Origin: Bacteroidales bacterium UBA1392
GTDB lineage: Bacteria; Bacteroidota; Bacteroidia; Bacteroidales; UBA932
NCBI GenBank assembly: GCA_002305275.1
Contig: DBQO01000036.1
Coordinates: 1,170-25,368, forward strand
Direction: 5' to 3'
Length of the DNA stretch: 24,199 bases
The notes under the pieces were generated by a model. The model did not search any database, was not told where the DNA came from, and was given only the letters and a program-made list of their open reading frames with translations. The translations under genes were made by a program, and so were the position numbers. This document shows, piece after piece, positions 13,425 through 21,975 of this stretch (the stretch's first letter is position 1; each line of letters begins with the position of its first letter).

Positions 13425-14702
13425 ATGATGCAACCTCTCGCAGAACGGATGAGACCCTCCAGGATTGAAGAGTTTGTGGGACAAGAACATCTTGTCGCCC
13501 CGGGTGCCGTATTGCGCAATATGCTCCTGAGTAAGAATTTGAGTTCTTTCATCCTATGGGGCCCTCCCGGAGTGGGCAAAACTACCCTTGCACGCATCAT
13601 AGCCGGCAGTCTCGATAGAGAATTTTACACTCTGTCGGCTGTCAGCTCCGGGGTTAAGGATGTACGGGAGGTGATTCAGCGCGCTGAAAGCGGCAAAATG
13701 TTCGCAAAGGGCGCTCCCATTCTCTTTATAGATGAGATTCACCGATTCAACAAAGCCCAGCAGGATGCATTGCTCGGTGCAGTCGAGAGTGGCACGGTGG
13801 TGCTGATCGGGGCTACTACTGAAAATCCCTCCTTCGAGGTAATTAGCCCTCTCCTCTCCCGCTGCCAGGTATATGTTTTAAAATCACTTGAGGTAAAGCA
13901 TCTCGAAGTGCTGTTAAAGAGAGCCTTAAAAGAAGATAAGATTCTCAAACAGCGCAAGATTAGGGTCAAAGAGAACGAGGCCCTGTTCAGATTTTCCGGA
14001 GGAGATGCCCGTAAATTGTACAATATCCTCGAGATTATCATCTCCACTTTCCCCGAAGAGGGGGAAATCATCATTGACAACGATATAGTCACCGACCGCC
14101 TTCAAGAGAATATCGCTCTATATGACAAGGATGGGGAGCAACACTACGATATCGTCTCCGCATTTATCAAAAGTATCCGCGGAAGCGACCCCAACGCCGC
14201 CATCTACTGGATGGCCCGTATGCTTGCAGGCGGCGAAGACCCTCTTTTCATTGCACGAAGGATGCTCATCCTGGCTTCTGAAGATGTGGGCCTGGCCAAT
14301 CCCAATGCTGCTCTACTCGCCCAGAGCTGTTTTGATGCAGTTCACAAGATAGGTATGCCTGAAAGCCGTATCATATTGGCACAAACCTGTATCTATCTGG
14401 CCACCTCTCCCAAGAGCAATAGTGCCTATATGGCCATTGATGAGGCTATGGCACTTGTAAAAAGCACCAATGAAGCGCCATCGGTGCCTCTTCATCTGCG
14501 TAATGCTCCCACGGAGCTTATGAAAGAGCTTGGTTATGCAAAAGATTACAAATATGCCCACGCTTTCGAGGGCAATTTCATAGATCAGGAGTTTCTTCCC
14601 GACTCTCTAAAGGGGCTGAAATTTTATGAACCGGGGCAGAATGCCCGTGAAAATGAGATCCGTAAACGTCTTCAGGAACTCTGGAAAAAGTATGATTATT
14701 AA
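13425..14702 (+). CDS. rarA: Replication-associated recombination protein RarA (AAA+ ATPase, MgsA)
   Basis: The 425-residue protein opens with PLAERMRPSRIEEFVGQEHL, typical of RarA/MgsA and clamp-loader relatives. Walker A GPPGVGKTT spans residues 46-54. Walker B is FIDEIHRFNKAQQDALL with D103-E104, then sensor 1 GATTENPSFEV and the arginine finger context SPLLSRCQVY. The C-terminal part includes the family-specific YWMARMLAGGEDPLFIARRM tetramerisation region and ends with KRLQELWKKY. RarA acts at stalled replication forks and binds SSB. The start could be the second Met one codon in. It is transcribed divergently from sbcD, another DNA-repair gene. Confidence 0.95.
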   Translation: MMQPLAERMRPSRIEEFVGQEHLVAPGAVLRNMLLSKNLSSFILWGPPGVGKTTLARIIAGSLDREFYTLSAVSSGVKDVREVIQRAESGKMFAKGAPILFIDEIHRFNKAQQDALLGAVESGTVVLIGATTENPSFEVISPLLSRCQVYVLKSLEVKHLEVLLKRALKEDKILKQRKIRVKENEALFRFSGGDARKLYNILEIIISTFPEEGEIIIDNDIVTDRLQENIALYDKDGEQHYDIVSAFIKSIRGSDPNAAIYWMARMLAGGEDPLFIARRMLILASEDVGLANPNAALLAQSCFDAVHKIGMPESRIILAQTCIYLATSPKSNSAYMAIDEAMALVKSTNEAPSVPLHLRNAPTELMKELGYAKDYKYAHAFEGNFIDQEFLPDSLKGLKFYEPGQNARENEIRKRLQELWKKYDY

Positions 14703-14731
14703 TATCCGGGGGTAAAAAAGTATCCTAAGGC

Positions 14732-14764
14732 AAAAAAAGAGGATTTGGACAGTTCAAATCCTCT
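14732..14764 (-). terminator. Intrinsic terminator of the acyl-CoA synthetase gene
   Basis: A perfect 10-bp stem, AGAGGATTTG (14738-14747) with CAAATCCTCT (14755-14764), has a 7-nt loop. On the minus strand it is followed by seven T residues (14738-14732). It lies 26 bp after the stop of the minus-strand synthetase. On the plus strand no T-tract follows, so it would work poorly for rarA. Confidence 0.8.
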
Positions 14765-14790
14765 CACATCATTATGAAACCCAACTAAAA

Positions 14791-16449
14791 TTATTTATAC
14801 AAGAATCTTTTGATAGACCTTTTTGGTGTTTTCTCAAATTCATTCTTACGGAGTTCAATTCTGGTTATTCGGCTATAAAGAGGAAGCATCAGATTGAGTT
14901 TGATTCGGTTTTCCTCCATGAGTTTGGCAAGATCATTTTCATCCATCGATTCCTGTGATACCCTATCATAATCAGGGTAGACCAAGGCCACAATCCTTTT
15001 ATCCCTTTCCACAACAACCGATTCCACTACATAGGGTTGATTGTTGAGACGATCTTCAATCTCCTCGGGATAGATATTCTGTCCGTTAGCACTTAGAATC
15101 ATATTTTTGCTACGTCCTTTTATGAAGACATTGCCTTTATTGTCAATTATGCCAAGGTCACCGGTACGCATCCATCCATCATCGGTAAAAACGGCAGCGG
15201 TAGCCTCGGGATTTTTGTAATACCCCAGCATTATGTTAGCGCCACGCGCCTGAATCTCTCCCACCACATGTTCGGGATCTTCGGAATCTATCCTGAGTTC
15301 AATTCTGTCAACTGCTTTTCCGCAGGACTGCTTAACGAATTTTCTCCAATGCTCATAAGCGAGAAGAGGGGCGCATTCAGTCATGCCGTAACCAACAGTA
15401 TAAGGCATACGGATATCTTTCATAATATCCTCCACCTCTTTATTGATAGCGGCACCACCGATTACCAGATGTTCGAGTTTTCCTCCGAAGGCAGCCAGTA
15501 GTCTGCTTCTGATCCTATTTTTGATGATGCGTGAGAATAACGGCACTTTCATCAAACTTTTTATCGGCTGCTTCTGTATTGTAGGAAATACGGAGCTCCT
15601 GAATATTTTTTCTACTACGAGCGGCACCGTAACAATCATAAATGGCTGAATCGTTGCAAGTGAGCTGAGAAGCACTTTCGGTGAAGGAACTTTGCCAAGG
15701 AAATAAACATGGCAGCCTGCTGCAATTTGATATAAGAATTCGAATGCCAGTCCATACATGTGTGCCAACGGAAGCATGGAGACCAACTTGTTGTTGACGG
15801 AATTGGGAATCGAATCGATGGCAAAAGTGGTGTTTGAGCTGATATTTCCGTAGGTCAGCATAACCCCTTTGGGATCGCTGGTAGTACCGGACGTATAATT
15901 GATCAGAGCCAGATCGTCAAGGTTGTTCGTCGGATAATTTACATCCTTGATTGAGAAATGGGGGAACTTGGTAGAAAAAAGAGTCTCAAGATTAGCGAAA
16001 CAATCCTCCAACCTGGCTCCGATCTTGTTATACAATATTGTGTAATCATCTACATTTACGGCTACCTGTAAAAGTGGCATGCTCTCGAGATTGAGCTTCT
16101 CCCAGATATCCTTATTTGTAAAGAGTATTTTGCTTTCTGAATGGTTTACTAGTGTGGAAATGCTCTCCGGATGAAAGTCGTTGAGCAAAGGCACGGTCAC
16201 TGCCTCATAAGCAGTGGAAGCGAGGAATGCTACGCACCATTGTGCGGAATTTTTGGCACAAAGTGCAACTTTATCTCCCTTTTTAAGGCCTGCCGCCTCG
16301 AAGAGAATATGCATTCTCGCAATGTTGTCACAAATCTGACCGTAAGTATATGAAATGCCGTCAATATTGCTCAGTACATTATGATCCCAATGCAATGCGG
16401 CATTATTTTGAAAATACGTTAAAAAGTGTGTAATTTTGTCCCTTGCCAT
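14791..16449 (-). CDS. AMP-forming long-chain acyl-CoA synthetase family protein
   Basis: The protein has 552 residues from MARDKITHFLTYFQ. An ATG at 16479 is in frame but upstream of the promoter at 16468-16475, so the inner start is right. It is an ANL-superfamily adenylating enzyme: P-loop YTSGTTSDPKGV (185-196), VIGGAAINKEVEDI, the adenine-binding VGYGMTECAPLL, GDLGIIDNKGNVFIKGR with the conserved Asp and Arg, and the A10-like Lys near the C-terminus (FEKTPKRSIKRFLYK). It activates a carboxylic acid, probably a fatty acid, to the acyl-AMP and then the CoA thioester. It is a single gene with its own promoter and terminator. The substrate cannot be read from the sequence. Confidence 0.9.
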   Translation of the reverse strand: MARDKITHFLTYFQNNAALHWDHNVLSNIDGISYTYGQICDNIARMHILFEAAGLKKGDKVALCAKNSAQWCVAFLASTAYEAVTVPLLNDFHPESISTLVNHSESKILFTNKDIWEKLNLESMPLLQVAVNVDDYTILYNKIGARLEDCFANLETLFSTKFPHFSIKDVNYPTNNLDDLALINYTSGTTSDPKGVMLTYGNISSNTTFAIDSIPNSVNNKLVSMLPLAHMYGLAFEFLYQIAAGCHVYFLGKVPSPKVLLSSLATIQPFMIVTVPLVVEKIFRSSVFPTIQKQPIKSLMKVPLFSRIIKNRIRSRLLAAFGGKLEHLVIGGAAINKEVEDIMKDIRMPYTVGYGMTECAPLLAYEHWRKFVKQSCGKAVDRIELRIDSEDPEHVVGEIQARGANIMLGYYKNPEATAAVFTDDGWMRTGDLGIIDNKGNVFIKGRSKNMILSANGQNIYPEEIEDRLNNQPYVVESVVVERDKRIVALVYPDYDRVSQESMDENDLAKLMEENRIKLNLMLPLYSRITRIELRKNEFEKTPKRSIKRFLYK

Positions 16450-16467
16450 TTCTAAAAATTTGATGCG

Positions 16468-16475
16468 CAAATATA
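16468..16475 (-). promoter_or_regulatory. -7 promoter element of the acyl-CoA synthetase gene
   Basis: The minus strand reads TATATTTG (plus strand CAAATATA), an exact consensus 18 bp before the ATG at 16449. It lies inside the longer ORF, so the upstream ATG at 16479 would not be transcribed from it. Confidence 0.6.
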
Positions 16476-16583
16476 TCATATATAATACATAATTAATTAG
16501 CGCTGTGATATATTCACCAACAAAGTGGCTAAAATCTTCCTACAGGGGCGATTTTATGAAAAATGTGGTCAAAATTTATAATT

Positions 16584-17441
16584 ATGACAAAGAAAAAACC
16601 CATTGTCGCTCTCATTTATGACTTCGATGGCACCCTATCGCCGGGGAACATGCAGGAATTCGGTTTCATTCAGGCTATTGGAAAGACTCCTGAGGAGTTT
16701 TGGCAAAATAGTGATAATATTTCATCCGGACAAGAAATGAACCACATTCTTGCTTACATGAAACTGATGATTGACGAGGCTAAAAATGCGGGTATCTCTC
16801 TAAAAAGGGATTCTTTTGTCTCATTTGGAAAGTCGATTGAGTTATTTCCGGGAGTTAAGGAGTGGTTTTCACTAATAAATGAATATGGACGCACAAAAGG
16901 AGTCGTCATAGAACATTATATCAACTCCTCAGGATTGACGGAGATGATAGAAGGGAGTGAAATTGCGAAGGAATTTAAGAAGATTTTCGCCTCTTCCTTC
17001 TGGTATGATGAAAATGGTGTAGCTGTATGGCCGGCCGTTGCCGTGGATTACACCGGAAAGACACAATTCCTCTTCAAAATCACTAAAGGTATCCTGGATA
17101 TCAGTGATAAGACCAGAGTCAATGAGAGTCAGAAAGATGAAACTAAGCTGGTTCCTTTCAACTATATGATCTACTTTGGTGACGGAGAGACGGATATTCC
17201 CAGCATGAAGGTTGTGAAGATGTTTGGAGGCAATTCCATAGCCGTTTATCAGCCCTCAAGGAGAGAACAATTCCGCACTGCGCAGAAACTTCTACGGCAG
17301 GAACGGGTCAACTTTATCTGTAAGGCAGACTATTCAAAGGATAGCGAGATATGGAAAGTTGTAACCACCATAATTGACAAAGCTAAAATGGAACATGACT
17401 TTACACGTTTGCAGCTTAAGATGCGCAACAGGTCATTATAA
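16584..17441 (+). CDS. HAD-family phosphatase
   Basis: The protein has 285 residues from MTKKKPIVALIYDFDGTL; the ATG 21 bp upstream is less likely. It shows the haloacid-dehalogenase motifs: motif I YDFDGTLS with nucleophile D13 and acid D15, motif II in INSSGLTEM, a Lys for motif III near TGKTQFLFKITKG, and motif IV YFGDGETDIPSMK. The last segment resembles phosphoserine-phosphatase-like HADs. The ~100-residue cap between motifs I and II fits a C1-type cap. The substrate is unknown. The VanZ-like gene follows after 12 bp and is probably co-transcribed. Confidence 0.85.
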   Translation: MTKKKPIVALIYDFDGTLSPGNMQEFGFIQAIGKTPEEFWQNSDNISSGQEMNHILAYMKLMIDEAKNAGISLKRDSFVSFGKSIELFPGVKEWFSLINEYGRTKGVVIEHYINSSGLTEMIEGSEIAKEFKKIFASSFWYDENGVAVWPAVAVDYTGKTQFLFKITKGILDISDKTRVNESQKDETKLVPFNYMIYFGDGETDIPSMKVVKMFGGNSIAVYQPSRREQFRTAQKLLRQERVNFICKADYSKDSEIWKVVTTIIDKAKMEHDFTRLQLKMRNRSL

Positions 17442-17453
17442 AATATATACCTA

Positions 17454-17870
17454 ATGAGAATATTTCCTAAAATACTTTTCTTCCTATATATCGCGACTCT
17501 ACTCTTCCTCACTTATGCGAGTTTTGCCGGCATAGATCTGGATGTTACACGCACGGATATTTTAGGAATTCCAATTGATAAATGTATTCACTTTCTTATG
17601 TTTCTCCCCTATCCGATTCTCGCTTTTTTCGCTTTTAAGAGAAAGCATTACTGGAGAACGCTTTTCTATGTCGGTTTGACAGGTACGCTAATCGCTTTTG
17701 TACTCGAATTGTCGCAAGGACTCTTGACTACCGATCGCATAACGGAAATTTGGGATCTGGTAGCCAATGTAGGTGCAATAGTGATTGGAACTTCGGCTCT
17801 GCTACTATTTAAGAGGGAAAGATCTGGAGACGGGAAAGAGTCCGAATATCCCTCCGGTGTGAATAAATAG
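17454..17870 (+). CDS. VanZ-like membrane protein
   Basis: The 138-residue protein has four predicted membrane helices: ILFFLYIATLLFLTYASF, CIHFLMFLPYPILAFFAF, TLFYVGLTGTLIAFVLEL and VANVGAIVIGTSALLLF. The conserved VanZ features are seen: DKCIHFLMF after helix 1, and ELSQGLLTTDRITEIWDLVANVGA with its E, Q, R and D. VanZ gives low-level teicoplanin resistance in enterococci, but most family members have no known role, so resistance is not implied. It probably shares a transcript with the HAD gene. Its last 22 codons overlap the end of the convergent PLP-enzyme gene by 66 bp. Confidence 0.85.
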   Translation: MRIFPKILFFLYIATLLFLTYASFAGIDLDVTRTDILGIPIDKCIHFLMFLPYPILAFFAFKRKHYWRTLFYVGLTGTLIAFVLELSQGLLTTDRITEIWDLVANVGAIVIGTSALLLFKRERSGDGKESEYPSGVNK

Positions 17871-18821
17871 GATGTTTTGTGACTTTTCAAAGGCGCCGCC
17901 TTTGCCCAATTCACAATCCAGACCGTAAGAGGCTTTTCCGGTATAAACCGGGTCGAATACGACACCTTCAAGTCCGGCAAGGCGCTTCATGTGTTCCAAC
18001 TCCTCGGGACGGCTCTTGGCATATCCTATTCCCACATATCCGTCAATATATTCGAAATCGGAGGGTTTAACCTTTGCTGCAAACTCATTGGCTTGTTCCC
18101 TGCCGATCTCTCCCTGTTCTACCAGATAGTCCAGACATCCGGGAGTCATTTGCATTGCTACATTTTGAAAATAGGCATTATCATCACAAACAGCCATTCC
18201 TACAACCCTTTTACCATACCCCAGAAGCAGATTTGCCAACGTAAGGCCGGTGTGTGTTCCCCCGGAACCGGTGGCCACCACGATTGTATCAAAAGTTATC
18301 CCCATCTGCTCTTCCTGAGCTACAATCTCCTTCATACAGTGGAAATAGCCCAGCGCTCCTACAGGATAAGAGGCACCTTCCGGGATTATATAGGGCTTAT
18401 ACCCCTCTTTGCGATACTTCTGCGCCATCTCCTCCATTATCAGCGTACGACTGTTGCTATACTCCGGACGGGTGCAGAAACGCACGTCAGCTCCCATCAG
18501 ACGATCAAGAAAGTAGTTCCCTTCCAAAGGCGGCTCCTCTTCAATCCTCAATAGTACGGCCGACTTCATGCCAAGTCTGGTGGCCGCTGCAACAGTAGCC
18601 CTGCAATGGTTGCTCTGTATGCCTCCACAGGTGATTAAGAGGTCACAGCCGCGATCCCGTGCCTCATGAATGGCAAATTCAAGTTTACGTATCTTATTGC
18701 CGTTCCATTCACTTCCAGTCTGGTCGTCTCGTTTGATATAGATGTTTACCCCCTTTTCAGCGCTCCAGCGAACGAGCTTTTCGATTTTGGTGGGAAGATT
18801 TGCAAGTGATAATTTTCTCAT
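17805..18821 (-). CDS. D-cysteine desulfhydrase / ACC deaminase family PLP enzyme
   Basis: The protein has 338 residues from MRKLSLANLPTKIEKL. A longer frame to 18902 passes through the promoter at 18844-18851, so it is not used. It is a fold-type II PLP enzyme: IYIKRDDQTG, then NGNKIRKLEF with the PLP lysine K43, CGGIQSNHCRA, and the phosphate-binding TGSGGTHTG. The C-terminal VFDPVYTGKASYGL and FIHTGGIFGLFP are typical of the family. Members either desulfurate D-cysteine to pyruvate, sulfide and ammonia or deaminate 1-aminocyclopropane-1-carboxylate; in a non-plant-associated bacterium the first is likelier. The 3' end overlaps the VanZ-like gene by 66 bp. Confidence 0.9.
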   Translation of the reverse strand: MRKLSLANLPTKIEKLVRWSAEKGVNIYIKRDDQTGSEWNGNKIRKLEFAIHEARDRGCDLLITCGGIQSNHCRATVAAATRLGMKSAVLLRIEEEPPLEGNYFLDRLMGADVRFCTRPEYSNSRTLIMEEMAQKYRKEGYKPYIIPEGASYPVGALGYFHCMKEIVAQEEQMGITFDTIVVATGSGGTHTGLTLANLLLGYGKRVVGMAVCDDNAYFQNVAMQMTPGCLDYLVEQGEIGREQANEFAAKVKPSDFEYIDGYVGIGYAKSRPEELEHMKRLAGLEGVVFDPVYTGKASYGLDCELGKGGAFEKSQNILFIHTGGIFGLFPVSRSFPLK

Positions 18822-18843
18822 TCTCCTTTGTTTTAAGTATGGA

Positions 18844-18861
18844 CAAATATAACTATTTTTG
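18844..18861. promoter_or_regulatory. Back-to-back divergent -7 elements
   Basis: CAAATATA at 18844-18851 is TATATTTG on the minus strand and serves the PLP enzyme (ATG at 18821). TATTTTTG at 18854-18861 serves the plus-strand secreted protein (ATG at 18880). Only 2 bp separate them, so each polymerase's binding footprint covers the other promoter. Confidence 0.6.
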
Positions 18862-18879
18862 CTGCAATTATTCAATGAA

Positions 18880-21800
18880 ATGAGAAAACCGGTTATCATC
18901 ACTATTTGTGCGCTGCTCTTCCCATTACTTAGCCACGCACAGAGCAGGTCTGCTGCTGAAGAATTCCAAAAAGTTACGGATTCAATCCAAAATTATCTCT
19001 CATCAGAGGCCTCTATATTGGGGCCGATCGCCATCGATAGAGCTGTGGTGAGCAAAAAGAGGCTCGATATCCGCTTCAAGTCGTCGATAAGCGAGTATCC
19101 CCTTCGGGAACGCCACGTGAGGGATATTTACTCCATAGTAAAGCTTCTGATGCCTTCTAAATATTCAGCCTACAAATCTTCATTCACCCTAAGTGCCATT
19201 GGACTGCCACTTGAGGAGCTGGTCTCAGGATACTTTAGTGGAGATAGCTCCGGTGAGGTGCTGAAGGAGTACCGCCGTACGGTTTATGAGAATAGACGAA
19301 GACCCTCTTCCCCACTTGTAACTAACCTCTCTAAAGGTTACAAAGCTACCAAGGGGCTGCAAGAGAGCCATATTGCCCTATGGCAAAGTCACGGACTATA
19401 CTATGAGCAGTCGCTAAAACGCTGGGAATGGCAGCGGGCCAAGCTTTTTGAGACAGTTGAAGACCTCTATACCCAGAGCTACGTTCTGCCCTTTTTGGTT
19501 CCGATGCTCGAAAATGCGGGTGCCAACGTGCTTCTGCCCCGTGAGCGTGACCATCAACTACACGAAGTCATAGTGGACAACGATACTCCCGGCTCCGGAT
19601 ATTCTGAGGATGGTAAGTGGAAAGCCTCCCCTGATTCCGGCTTTGCCAACATTAAAGCCTATTACCTCTACAAGGAGAATCCTTTCAAGCTCGGCACTGC
19701 ACGAATTGCCGATGCAAAGGTAGTGGGATCCCGGAGAGGTACCTATAGCACGGCGAAGTGGATACCCGAAATACCGGAAGATGGCGATTACGCGGTATAT
19801 GTCTCCTACCATACGCTTAAAAACAGCTCGGAGGCAGCTCAATATGAGGTACGTCATAAAGGCGGTTCAACACGCTTTCTAGTCAACCAGACTATGGGAG
19901 GCGGCACCTGGGTTTATCTTGGCACTTTTCCATTTGCCAAAGGTTCTAATGATTCGCAGGGTGTTTTCCTAAACAACAACTCCGAGAGTAACAAAGATGT
20001 TATAACTGCTGATGCAGTGAAGTTTGGAGGGGGGATGGGCAACATTGCCCGCAAACCATCCGACACCGACAAAGATGGGAAACCTGTTGTGCCGGATTTC
20101 GATGTAGAGGCGGAAATTTCCGGTTATCCGCGCTTTACAGAGGGTGCAAGGTACTGGTTACAGTGGGCGGGATTCAACGATACCATCTATTCCGTCAATC
20201 GCAACTTTACCGATTACAATGATGACTATCAGTCACGCGGAATGTGGGTAAATATCCTTACTGACGGCTCCTATCTGAAGCCCGATCGCAAGGGTTACAA
20301 CATCCCCATCGATCTTTCGTTTGCATTTCATACCGATGCAGGTACCACACTTACCGACTCCATCATTGGTACGCTTGCCATCTACACCCGCCTCTCCATG
20401 GATAAAGATGAGTACCCTTATGGAGTGAAGAGGTCCATTGCCAGGGACTATACCGACATAGTGCAAACGCAGATTGTAGATGATATCCGGGCTACATTTG
20501 AACCCCAATGGTCTCGTCGGGGACTATGGGACAAGTCCTACTCGGAGTCGCGCTCGCCGGAAGTACCTGCAATGCTGCTGGAGCTCCTCTCCCACCAAAA
20601 TCTGGCCGACATGCGTTACGGACTCGACCCTGCATTCAGATTTGTGGTTGCAAGGGCGATATATAAAGGCATGCTTAAGTACCTTTCCTGGCTTAGAGAG
20701 ACTCCCTATATTGTCCAACCGCTACCTGTACGCGCTTTTTCGGCAGAGATAGGCGGTTCCGGCGGTAAATACAGGGCGGAACTGAAATGGGAACCGCGTG
20801 TTGACCGATTGGAGAGTACCGCGACCACGCGCAGTTATATTCTCTACACAAGAGTGGATGATGGAGGCTTTGACAATGGTCTGCCGGTGCAAGGCAATTA
20901 CTTCAATGTCAATATTGAGCCGGGTAAGATATATAGTTTCAAGGTGACTGCGGTCAACGAGGGTGGTGAGAGTTTCCCCTCCGAGATACTTTCCGTGGGC
21001 CTTGCAGACTCACGCTCCTCAAGAGTGGTTGCCAAGGGTAAAACAGTACTCGTGGTTAATAACTTTGACAGGGTTGCTGCTCCCTCCTCATTTGCCACCC
21101 GCGATTCTTCTTACGCGGGATTCAGAGATCATATCGATAGAGGGGTACCCTATCTCTACGATATCTCTCATATTGGCTCTCAGTACGAATTTCGCCGCAC
21201 AATCCCCTGGATGGATGATGATGCCGGCGGTTTTGGAGCCTCCCATTCCGATTATGCGGCAAAGCCCTTTGCAGGAAATAGTTTCGATTATCCCTATTAT
21301 CACGGGCTGGCGCTGATGAGGGCGGGTTACGACTTTGTTTCCACCTCCCGCGAGGCATTGACCTCAGGTGTTGTGGATTTAGAGAAATATCCCATACTCG
21401 ATCTTATATGTGGCAAGCAGATTACTACTCTTACCGGCAGAGATGGTGCAAGTAAATTGCGCTATAGCGTCTTTCCGGCCGACCTACAGGAAACTTTGAG
21501 AGAATATGCCGCCTCCGGCGGGAATATGCTCATTTCGGGGGCCAATATTGCCACAGATGCATGGGATCAGATATATGACTATGGGATTGACTCCTTAATG
21601 ATGGCGGACGTAATAGTCCCTATGCGCAATTTCATCACAGGGGTACTCAAATACAAATGGATGACCAACAATGCTACCGCAGGATGTGATGTCAAGATGG
21701 TTCCCAATCCTTTCGGACTCCCATTGTCCTCCTATTCATTCCATACCAAGCCCAATCCTTATCGTTACCAGGTAGAAAGTCCGGACGGACTTGTCCCTGC

Positions 21801-21972
21801 CGATAAGAATGCATATACAATTTTCAGGTATTCCGACAATAATATCTCAGCTGGAGTGGCTTACGAGGGCGCTTATCGTGTAGTCTCCCTGGGCTTTCCC
21901 ATAGAGACACTACAATCACAGGAGCAGATAGATAACCTTATCAAGGAACTGATGCAGTTCCTTGACAAGTAG
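18880..21972 (+). CDS. Large secreted protein: amidase-like zinc hydrolase split by a golvesin domain, with Fn3 and a C-terminal domain
   Basis: The protein has 1030 residues from MRKPVIITICALLFPLLSHAQS, a clear signal peptide. Bacteroidetes homologues are often annotated 'xanthan lyase' or 'golvesin C-terminal-like domain protein'. Residues about 165-227 look like the first half of an N-acetylmuramoyl-L-alanine amidase fold: H171 in WQSHGLYY, E191/E194 in KLFETVEDL, and ENAGANVLLPRERD. Residues about 230-388 are golvesin-like (VIVDNDTPGSGY ... ITADAVKFGG). The amidase fold then resumes (about 400-605): FHTDAG with H484 and SPEVPAMLLELLSHQN with E568. A fibronectin type III domain spans about 616-706. 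A C-terminal domain (721-1030, KTVLVVNNFDR) resembles a Rossmann or glutamine-amidotransferase-like fold. Peptidoglycan cleavage is inferred. The stop is 3 bp from the convergent htpG stop. Confidence 0.8.
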   Translation: MRKPVIITICALLFPLLSHAQSRSAAEEFQKVTDSIQNYLSSEASILGPIAIDRAVVSKKRLDIRFKSSISEYPLRERHVRDIYSIVKLLMPSKYSAYKSSFTLSAIGLPLEELVSGYFSGDSSGEVLKEYRRTVYENRRRPSSPLVTNLSKGYKATKGLQESHIALWQSHGLYYEQSLKRWEWQRAKLFETVEDLYTQSYVLPFLVPMLENAGANVLLPRERDHQLHEVIVDNDTPGSGYSEDGKWKASPDSGFANIKAYYLYKENPFKLGTARIADAKVVGSRRGTYSTAKWIPEIPEDGDYAVYVSYHTLKNSSEAAQYEVRHKGGSTRFLVNQTMGGGTWVYLGTFPFAKGSNDSQGVFLNNNSESNKDVITADAVKFGGGMGNIARKPSDTDKDGKPVVPDFDVEAEISGYPRFTEGARYWLQWAGFNDTIYSVNRNFTDYNDDYQSRGMWVNILTDGSYLKPDRKGYNIPIDLSFAFHTDAGTTLTDSIIGTLAIYTRLSMDKDEYPYGVKRSIARDYTDIVQTQIVDDIRATFEPQWSRRGLWDKSYSESRSPEVPAMLLELLSHQNLADMRYGLDPAFRFVVARAIYKGMLKYLSWLRETPYIVQPLPVRAFSAEIGGSGGKYRAELKWEPRVDRLESTATTRSYILYTRVDDGGFDNGLPVQGNYFNVNIEPGKIYSFKVTAVNEGGESFPSEILSVGLADSRSSRVVAKGKTVLVVNNFDRVAAPSSFATRDSSYAGFRDHIDRGVPYLYDISHIGSQYEFRRTIPWMDDDAGGFGASHSDYAAKPFAGNSFDYPYYHGLALMRAGYDFVSTSREALTSGVVDLEKYPILDLICGKQITTLTGRDGASKLRYSVFPADLQETLREYAASGGNMLISGANIATDAWDQIYDYGIDSLMMADVIVPMRNFITGVLKYKWMTNNATAGCDVKMVPNPFGLPLSSYSFHTKPNPYRYQVESPDGLVPADKNAYTIFRYSDNNISAGVAYEGAYRVVSLGFPIETLQSQEQIDNLIKELMQFLDK

Positions 21973-21975
21973 TTC

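Noticed and set aside
16450..16479. Upstream ATG for the acyl-CoA synthetase
   Set aside because: The 10 extra codons run through the -7 element at 16468-16475, and the N-terminus MARDKITHF fits the family better.
17454..17870. VanZ-like gene as an antibiotic-resistance determinant
   Set aside because: The family is broad and mostly of unknown role; no vanHAX-type genes are nearby.
18822..18902. 27-residue N-terminal extension of the D-cysteine desulfhydrase-like protein
   Set aside because: The extension overlaps both divergent promoter elements and the start of the opposite gene. MRKLSLANLPT is the normal family start.
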